Shown in pieces: positions 7,037 to 12,371 of a stretch of DNA of 12,371 bases. Origin of the DNA: Acidobacteriota bacterium (lineage in GTDB: Bacteria; Acidobacteriota; Terriglobia; Terriglobales; Acidobacteriaceae). A program made the position numbers and the translations under genes. The DNA lies in contig JAJZFE010000085.1 of NCBI GenBank assembly GCA_021798655.1, forward strand, positions 1-12,371. The letters run 5' to 3'. Each line of letters opens with the position of its first letter. The first letter of the stretch is position 1. Under the pieces are notes generated by a model, which was not told the DNA's origin, ran no database searches, and worked only from the letters and a program-made list of their open reading frames with translations.

Positions 7037-9013
7037 ATGCGCATAGCAATTGATACAGGCGGCACGTTTACGGACATCGTGTATCTGCACGAGGGCAAGC
7101 TCGCGGTCCTGAAGGTGTTTTCGACGCCATCGGATCCAGGCAACGCCGTGATGGAAGGGTTGGCGACGTTGCGGATCGATGCCGGTCCGGCAGACGCGCT
7201 GGTGGTGCGCCACGGAACGACGGTAGCGACGAACGCAATGTTAGAGCGCAAGGGCGCTCGCGTGGCGTTTGTGACGACGAAGGGATTTGAGGACACGATT
7301 GCGATCGGGCGGCAGGCGCGCCCGAAGCTCTATGACTGGTTTCAGCCAGTGCCGGAGTGCCTGGTGCCGGTGGGGCTGCGGTTCGGTGTGATGGAGAGAG
7401 TGGGATCGAACGGTGAGGTCCTGCGAGAGGTGGACGCAGAGGACCTGAAGCGGGTCTGCGCGGCGATTGCAGCGAGCGGGGTGGAGGCGGTTGCGGTGTC
7501 GCTGCTGTTCTCCTTTGCGAACACGAAGAATGAGTCGCGTATCGCAGGCGCATTGCAGGCGCTGGGCTTGCCGCTGTCGGTATCGCATCGGATTCTGCCG
7601 GAATTTCGCGAGTATGAACGAGCGTCGACGGTGGTGGCGAATGCGTATGTGGCTCCGAAGGTGGGGTCGTACATCACGACGTTGGCGGAGCGCGTTGCGC
7701 GGGAGTATGCGGGAGGCCGGCTGGAAGTGATGCAGTCGTCGGGTGGAATCATCTCCGCGCGGATCGCGGCGGCGGAGCCTGTGCGGACGATGCTGTCAGG
7801 ACCTGCAGGCGGCGTGATTGGTGCGTATAAGCTGGCGTTGCTGGCGGGATTTGAGCGCATCATCGGGTTTGATATGGGTGGGACGTCGACAGATGTGTGT
7901 CTGGTGGATGCGAGTGCCGGCGGGCCGCAGATCAGCAATGAGTGCATGATTACTGGCGTTCCGGTGGGAGTGCCGATGTTGGATATTCACACGGCGGGGG
8001 CGGGCGGTGGATCGATCGCGCAGTTCGATGCGGGTGGACTGTTGCATGTGGGGCCGGAGTCTGCGGGGTCAGACCCTGGGCCGATCTGCTTTGGTCGCGG
8101 CACACGTCCGACGGTGACGGACGCGAATCTGGTGCTGGGCCGCCTGGATACAAATCGATTTCTGGGCGGCTCTGTGAGCCTGGATCGCGAGCGCGCGGTG
8201 GAGTGGATGGAGAAGACGAAGGGCAGTCTGGAGTCGGTCGAGGCCTTTGCGACGGGGATTCTGCGGGTGATTGAGACGTCGATGGAGAAGGCGATCCGCG
8301 TGATCTCGGTAGAGCGTGGATATGACCCGCGCGAGTTTACGCTGGTGGCGTTTGGCGGCGGCGGACCGCTGCATGCGTGTGCCCTGGCACGGGCACTGCA
8401 GGTCCCGCGGGTACTGGTGCCGGCGCTGCCGGGGGCGCTGTCGGCGGTGGGGATTCTGCTGGCCGATACGGTGCGGGAGTACTCGCGCACGGTGATGAAG
8501 GCGAGCGACGCAGATCTGGAGGATGTGTTTGCCGCGATGGAAGCACAAGGCCATGCGGAGTTCGCTATGGACGGGCTGCAGGGCGTGGCGGTTCGCTCTG
8601 CCGATCTGCGCTATGCGGGGCAAGGCTATGAACTGAACCTGCCGTATGACGCACTGATGGTGGAGGCGTTTCATGTGTTGCACAAGCAGCGGTACGGATT
8701 TGCGAATGCAGAGCGTGCGGTGGAGATCGTGAATGTGCGCGTGCGTCTGGTGGCCGCTGCCGAGTCGTTCGAGCCGATGCGCGAGCGTGTCGTGGAGGGT
8801 GATGGCGCGGCTGCTCTGGCAGGCACTCGCGCGGTGTACTTTGACGGAGTCGAGCATGAGACGCGGTTGTATGAGCGCAGCCGACTGCGCGCGGGTGATG
8901 TGCTTGCGGGGCCGGCGATCGTGAGTGAGTACAGCTCCGCGACGATTCTTCCTCCCGGGGATGTGCTGCGCGTGGATGCGCTGGGAAATCTGGTGATTGA
9001 GGTGGCTTCATGA
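7037..9013 (+). CDS. hyuA: Hydantoinase/oxoprolinase family protein, subunit A (HyuA type)
   Basis: A 658-residue ATP-using subunit of the hydantoinase/5-oxoprolinase/ketone-carboxylase superfamily. It should phosphorylate and activate a cyclic amide or ketone substrate together with HyuB in the cytoplasm. The first phosphate-binding motif DTGGTFTD lies at residues 6-13. The N-terminal domain continues through VVRHGTTVATNAMLERKGAR (56-75) and REYERASTVVANAYV (191-205). The second phosphate motif GFDMGGTSTDVCLVD is at 277-291, followed by DIHTAGAGGGSIA (316-328) and SAGSDPGPICFGRG (342-355). The adenosine-side motif FGGGGPLHA is at 439-447, and the C-terminal domain has YAGQGYELNLP (526-536). 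Length is close to the family norm of roughly 650-700. The ribosome binding site is weak (GGAAGG about 18 bases upstream), so the start is moderately sure. Family members act on N-methylhydantoin, 5-oxoproline, acetone or acetophenone; sequence alone does not decide which. Confidence 0.92.
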   Translation: MRIAIDTGGTFTDIVYLHEGKLAVLKVFSTPSDPGNAVMEGLATLRIDAGPADALVVRHGTTVATNAMLERKGARVAFVTTKGFEDTIAIGRQARPKLYDWFQPVPECLVPVGLRFGVMERVGSNGEVLREVDAEDLKRVCAAIAASGVEAVAVSLLFSFANTKNESRIAGALQALGLPLSVSHRILPEFREYERASTVVANAYVAPKVGSYITTLAERVAREYAGGRLEVMQSSGGIISARIAAAEPVRTMLSGPAGGVIGAYKLALLAGFERIIGFDMGGTSTDVCLVDASAGGPQISNECMITGVPVGVPMLDIHTAGAGGGSIAQFDAGGLLHVGPESAGSDPGPICFGRGTRPTVTDANLVLGRLDTNRFLGGSVSLDRERAVEWMEKTKGSLESVEAFATGILRVIETSMEKAIRVISVERGYDPREFTLVAFGGGGPLHACALARALQVPRVLVPALPGALSAVGILLADTVREYSRTVMKASDADLEDVFAAMEAQGHAEFAMDGLQGVAVRSADLRYAGQGYELNLPYDALMVEAFHVLHKQRYGFANAERAVEIVNVRVRLVAAAESFEPMRERVVEGDGAAALAGTRAVYFDGVEHETRLYERSRLRAGDVLAGPAIVSEYSSATILPPGDVLRVDALGNLVIEVAS

Positions 9014-10623
9014 TGGAGGCCGCGCAGAGTGCGATCGAACTGGCGATCTTTCAGAGCAGTATCCACTCGATTGCAGAGGAGATGGGGGCGGCGCTGCGGC
9101 GAACGTCGATCTCGCCGAACATCAAGGAGCGACGCGACTACTCGTGCGCGCTGTTTGACAGCGGACAACGGGTGATCGCGATGGGCGATCATATGCCCGT
9201 GCATCTGGGATCGATGCAGCTTTCGGTGGAGGCTGCGGTGGCCCGGTTGACGCTGCGGGATGGCGACATCGCTATCCTGAACGATCCGTACGCTGGTGGC
9301 ACGCATCTGCCGGACATCACGCTGGTGTTGCCGATCTTTGTAGGCGGCGCAGCTACGCCGTCATTCTATGCTGCCGCGCGCGCGCACCACGCGGATGTCG
9401 GTGGGATGTTCGCAGGTTCAATGGGGCCTGCGCGGGAGATATGCCAGGAGGGTATTCGGATTCCTCCGGTACATCTGGTGCGCGAGGGCGTTATCAATGA
9501 GGCGGTGCTGAGTCTGATTCTGCACAATGTGCGCACGCCGGAGGAGCGCGAAGGCGATTTGGATGCACAGATCGGATCGTGCCGGGTTGGTGAGCGCCGG
9601 ATGAAGGAGCTGGTGGCAAAGTATGGGCTGGCGAAGCTGAATACGCTGGCGGCAGAGCTGCTGACCTACTCTGAGCGGTTGATGCGAGCAGAGTTGCACA
9701 CGCTACCCAAGGGAACGTATGCAGCGGAGGATTTTATGGACTCCGACGGCATCACCGACGAGCCGATTCGCATTGCTGTGGCCATCACTCTCGACCCGGA
9801 AGAAGGGTCGGCGAGCATCGATTTTGCGGGGACATCGCTGCAGGTTCTGGGTAGCATCAATGCTGTGTACGCGATCACGTATTCCGCGTGCTTCTATGTG
9901 TTTCGCTGCTTGTTGGGTGAGGATGCGCCGGCGACGGCCGGGCTGATGGGATCGATCCGGGTGATCGCAGCGGCGGGGTCGTTTGTGAACGCGCAGATGC
10001 CGGCGGCGGTGGCGGGCGGCAATGTGGAGGCGAGCCAGCGCATCGTCGATGTGTTGCTGCGTGCGCTGGCCAAGGCGGCGCCGCAGCGTGTGCCGGCGGC
10101 GAGCTATGGCACGATGAGCAATCTTACGATTGGCGGCCTGGATACAAGGATCGGTGAGCCGTTTACCTACTACGAGACAACGGCGGGCGGCATGGGTGCG
10201 CGACCTGGCTTGGATGGAATCCCGGGCATTCACTGCCACATGACAAACTCATTGAACACGCCTGTCGAGGCGCTGGAGTATGCGTATCCGTTTCGCGTTC
10301 GGTCGTATGGATACCGCAAGGGCTCGGGCGGTGAGGGCGAGTACGCCGGCGGCGATGGGCTGGTGCGCGAGATTGAACTGCTTGCCGATGCACAGGTGAC
10401 GCTGCTGGCGGACCGTCGCAGATTTCAGCCCTACGGGCTGGCAGGCGGTGCGGGCGGTGCGGTGGGGTTGACGCTGCTGGAGCATACGGACGGGAGTGTT
10501 GAGGTGCTGCCGGGCAAGTGCAGCATCCATGCCAGGCGTGGCGACCTGGTGCACCTGGAGACTCCGGGGGGAGGCGGCTGGGGAGTGCCCAGGGCGCGCG
10601 GCGGGAAGAGTGACGCGCGATGA
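9010..10623 (+). CDS. hyuB: Hydantoinase/oxoprolinase family protein, subunit B (HyuB type)
   Basis: A 537-residue partner subunit of HyuA (PF02538 family), expected to complete the ring-opening or carboxylation reaction on the activated substrate. Visible family motifs are AEEMGAALRRTSISPNIKER (22-41), NDPYAGGTHLPDITLVLP (91-108), RAHHADVGG (124-132), GGNVEASQRIVDVLL (336-350), YETTAGGMGARPGLDG (388-403), HMTNSLNTPVEALEYAYP (410-427) and SIHARRGDLVHLETPGGGGW (505-524). The His/Asp residues in HLPD and HHAD are the conserved putative metal/active-site residues. The gene is full length and overlaps hyuA by 4 bases (ATGA). A second ATG at 9013 immediately follows and could serve instead. Its stop overlaps the MFS start, again as ATGA. 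No gamma subunit of the acetone carboxylase kind is present nearby, which argues against that activity. Confidence 0.92.
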   Translation: MMEAAQSAIELAIFQSSIHSIAEEMGAALRRTSISPNIKERRDYSCALFDSGQRVIAMGDHMPVHLGSMQLSVEAAVARLTLRDGDIAILNDPYAGGTHLPDITLVLPIFVGGAATPSFYAAARAHHADVGGMFAGSMGPAREICQEGIRIPPVHLVREGVINEAVLSLILHNVRTPEEREGDLDAQIGSCRVGERRMKELVAKYGLAKLNTLAAELLTYSERLMRAELHTLPKGTYAAEDFMDSDGITDEPIRIAVAITLDPEEGSASIDFAGTSLQVLGSINAVYAITYSACFYVFRCLLGEDAPATAGLMGSIRVIAAAGSFVNAQMPAAVAGGNVEASQRIVDVLLRALAKAAPQRVPAASYGTMSNLTIGGLDTRIGEPFTYYETTAGGMGARPGLDGIPGIHCHMTNSLNTPVEALEYAYPFRVRSYGYRKGSGGEGEYAGGDGLVREIELLADAQVTLLADRRRFQPYGLAGGAGGAVGLTLLEHTDGSVEVLPGKCSIHARRGDLVHLETPGGGGWGVPRARGGKSDAR

Positions 10624-10630
10624 CGCGCGA
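10611..10630. repeat. Tandem 10-base repeat at the hyuB/MFS junction
   Basis: TGACGCGCGA occurs twice head to tail (10611-10620 and 10621-10630). The second copy contains the hyuB stop codon, and the junction of the two copies creates the ATGA overlap that starts the MFS gene. A small tandem duplication, or chance, could explain it. Confidence 0.8.
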
Positions 10631-11879
10631 GGGGGTACCTGAGGTGAAGCCAGGCGTGTGGATTACCCAGCTGGATACGGAAGAGCGCGCGACGCTGCTG
10701 GGTACGTTCGCGGGGTGGATGCTGGACGGACTGGATGTGATGATCTACAGCTTTGTGCTGCCGAGTCTGATTGCGCTGTGGCACATCAGCAAAGGGCAGG
10801 CGGGGATGCTGGGCACGTCGGCGCTGCTGCTGTCGAGCGTGGGTGGCTGGGCGGCGGGGTTCGCGGCGGATCGCTACGGACGCGTGCGTGTGCTGCAGGT
10901 AACGATTCTGTGGTTCGCGGTGTTCACGTTTCTCAGCGGCTTTGCTCAGAACTTCGAACAGCTGCTGGTACTGCGCGGATTGCAGGGGCTCGGGTTTGGA
11001 GGAGAGTGGGCGGTGGGGTCGGTGCTGATCGGCGAGGTGATTCGGCCGCGCTTTCGTGGTCGTGCCGTGGGTACTGTGCAGAGCGGCTGGGCGCTGGGAT
11101 GGGGCATTGCCGCTGTGAGCTATACAGTGTTCTTCGCGGTGCTGCCACAGGCGCTGGCATGGCGCGTGATGTTCTGGATCGGGTTGATTCCTGCGGCGCT
11201 TGCGGTGTATGTGCGGCGTCATGTGAAAGAGCCTCAGATCTACATCCAGAGCGTGCAGCCAACGTCCGCTGCCCCGGAACGCGGCGGTGCACTGCAGATA
11301 TTTTCCAGGGGAAGGCTGCGGACGACACTGTTGGCGTCGCTGGTTGCACTGGGCGCACAGGGCGGCTACTACGCGATCAATACATGGCTGCCGCTGTATC
11401 TGAATGCACGCGGGCTTTCGGTGATGCATACCGGGATGTATCTGCTGGTGGTGATTGCCGGATCATTCACGGGGTATCTTGTGAGCGCATACCTGGCGGA
11501 CAGGATTGGACGCAGGATTACACTCGTGCTGTTTGCGATGGGCGCTTTTGTCACGGTCTGTTGCTACAGCCTGTTTTTGATTGGCGATACGGCCACTCTA
11601 CTGCTGGGGTTTCCTCTGGGATTTTTCCCATCGGGTTCCTTCAGTCCGATGGGCGCGTTTTTTACAGAGCTGTTTCCGACGTCGATGCGTGGGTCAGGGC
11701 AGGGGTTTTCGTACAACCTGGGGCGCGGCGTTGGAGCGCTGTTCCCCACGCTGGTGGGCTACTTCAGTGTGCGACTGAAGCTGGGGCAGGCGATTGCGTT
11801 GTTCGCTGTGTGCGCCTACGTGCTTATGATTGCCAGTGTGCTGCTGCTGCCTGAGACGCGGGATGTGGAGCTGGAGTAG
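10620..11879 (+). CDS. MFS transporter, resembling the aromatic acid/sialate:H+ symporter groups
   Basis: A 419-residue inner-membrane carrier with about 12 predicted hydrophobic segments. TM1 carries GWMLDGLDVMIYSFVLPSL (32-50), the DGxD pattern seen in organic-acid:proton symporters of the AAHS and SHS types. Motif A-like loops are GFAADRYGRVRV (80-91) after TM2 and YLADRIGRRIT (291-301) in the second half. RGLQGLGFGGEWAVGSVLIGE (119-139) is the conserved TM4 region, and LFPTSMRGSGQGFSYNLGR (351-369) is the matching element in the second half. The protein ends in PETRDVELE, a usual MFS finish. The start ATG 10620 overlaps the hyuB stop, with GGAAGAG (10604-10610) as ribosome binding site. 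A GTG at 10644 is a possible alternative. The operon position suggests it imports the HyuAB substrate or exports its product; an acidic substrate is inferred only from subfamily resemblance. Confidence 0.9.
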   Translation: MTREGVPEVKPGVWITQLDTEERATLLGTFAGWMLDGLDVMIYSFVLPSLIALWHISKGQAGMLGTSALLLSSVGGWAAGFAADRYGRVRVLQVTILWFAVFTFLSGFAQNFEQLLVLRGLQGLGFGGEWAVGSVLIGEVIRPRFRGRAVGTVQSGWALGWGIAAVSYTVFFAVLPQALAWRVMFWIGLIPAALAVYVRRHVKEPQIYIQSVQPTSAAPERGGALQIFSRGRLRTTLLASLVALGAQGGYYAINTWLPLYLNARGLSVMHTGMYLLVVIAGSFTGYLVSAYLADRIGRRITLVLFAMGAFVTVCCYSLFLIGDTATLLLGFPLGFFPSGSFSPMGAFFTELFPTSMRGSGQGFSYNLGRGVGALFPTLVGYFSVRLKLGQAIALFAVCAYVLMIASVLLLPETRDVELE

Positions 11880-11935
11880 TTGGGGTGGGTCTCAAGAATG
11901 GCGTCAGGTCTACGCAGGACACGCAGGCCGGAGCG
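11880..11935. other. Short convergent intergenic gap
   Basis: Fifty-six bases separate the end of the MFS gene from the end of the opposing carboxylesterase. No terminator hairpin followed by a T run is visible on either strand. The gap holds a tandem ACGCAGG (11912-11918, 11921-11927). A GCGTCAGGT occurs at 11901-11909 and again at 11933-11941, the second overlapping the opposing stop codon. These look like minor local repeats. Confidence 0.5.
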
Positions 11936-12371
11936 TCAGGTGAGGATGATCTTGCGGGCGTTGCCGTCCGGGTCGTTCTCCATGCGGCACTCGTTGTCGA
12001 AGATCATTGGTGCGGTTGGTGTCCGGGTCGGTGGGCTGCCATGCGAGGCCGGGCTTGCCGGTAGCCGCAAATGCAGCCCAGGCCGCGGCCATCTTTCGTG
12101 CCAGCGCCTGCGCCTCGGGCGTATTGCCGGTTCCCTGCTCGCAGCGCTTCGTGTTATCGAAGCAGAACTGCAGGTCGGCGGTGTGCCATGCGCCGGGGCG
12201 GCCGTCGAACAGGGGCGTCTGCCAGGTGAAGTAGTAGGCATAGGCGGGGGCGGCGTGGAGGTCGTGCTTGAGTCCGCACATCTTGACGACGTTGTTGCGC
12301 ATGAACAGGCCGTTGAGGCCGGGGCGGCCACTGCACATGTAGGAGAGCGTGGCGATCTGCTTGTAGATCGG
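11936..12371 (-). pseudogene. Type B carboxylesterase, C-terminal part, apparent frameshift
   Basis: This is the 3' end of a carboxylesterase family (type B, alpha/beta hydrolase) gene whose 5' part lies beyond the right edge. The visible protein reads IYKQIATLSYMCSGRPGLNG at its start. It then has APAYAYYFTWQTPLFDG and PGAWHTADLQFCFDN, whose His (codon 12185-12183) is the likely catalytic histidine. EAQALARKMAAAWAAFAATG and GLAWQPTDPDTNRT follow. The expected last motif, MIFDNECRMENDPDGNARKI, sits in another frame. Removing one base of the TT at 12007-12008 (ACCAATG read as ACCATG on the coding strand) joins the two frames and gives a normal ending at the TGA 11938-11936. As it stands, the first frame instead runs on to about 11910 with an unrelated tail. 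It is either a real lesion close to the C-terminus, perhaps tolerated, or a sequencing/assembly error. It is transcribed convergently to the MFS gene and is probably unrelated to the hyu operon. Confidence 0.8.

Noticed and set aside
10431..11429. A 332-codon minus-strand frame opposite the hyuB end and MFS gene
   Set aside because: Gln/His/Arg-rich antisense shadow of two well-supported genes.
10658..11854. A 398-codon plus-strand frame inside the MFS gene
   Set aside because: It is the alternative reading of the same bases, Gly/Cys/Arg-rich with no membrane pattern, while the overlapping frame is a clear MFS protein.

Overview
The window reads as a stretch of a GC-rich Gram-negative chromosome. 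The best guess is an acidobacterium of the Terriglobia/Acidobacteriaceae type. The main reason is the first gene, a long outer-membrane receptor with a carboxypeptidase-regulatory-like N-terminal domain. Such Oar-like receptors form very large families in these bacteria, and the RNQFGGSVGGPI-type motif is typical of them. The taxonomic call is inference from family knowledge, not from a marker gene.

Layout: positions 1-440 hold no gene I can support. They contain three copies of an ATTGTATACAAT-like motif (208-263), a good sigma-70-type promoter (326-354) and a strong ribosome binding site. The first transcription unit follows: a TonB-dependent/Oar-like receptor (441-3425) and two tandem, exported DUF2891 proteins (3496-4770 and 4767-6014), the pair joined by an ATGA overlap. 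A 197-base gap with a second promoter-like element (6117-6144) leads into the second unit. This comprises a GntR-family FCD regulator (6212-7003), HyuA-type and HyuB-type hydantoinase/oxoprolinase subunits (7037-9013 and 9010-10623) and an MFS transporter (10620-11879). The last three are joined by ATGA overlaps. On the opposite strand, running in from the right edge, is the C-terminal part of a type B carboxylesterase (12371-11936) with an apparent one-base frameshift.

Proposed working model (inference): the receptor takes up a compound across the outer membrane. The two exported DUF2891 proteins may process or bind it in the periplasm, though their biochemical activity is unknown. The MFS carrier moves it, probably as an organic anion, across the inner membrane. 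HyuAB then carries out an ATP-dependent ring opening or carboxylation. The FCD regulator would sense the substrate or an intermediate and could act at the three ATTGTATACAAT-like sites in front of the receptor. The substrate cannot be read from the sequence. There is no hydantoin racemase, N-carbamoylase, NCS1 permease or acetone-carboxylase gamma subunit in the window. The most unusual element is the DUF2891 pair, in which the first copy has lost several residues that the second keeps.
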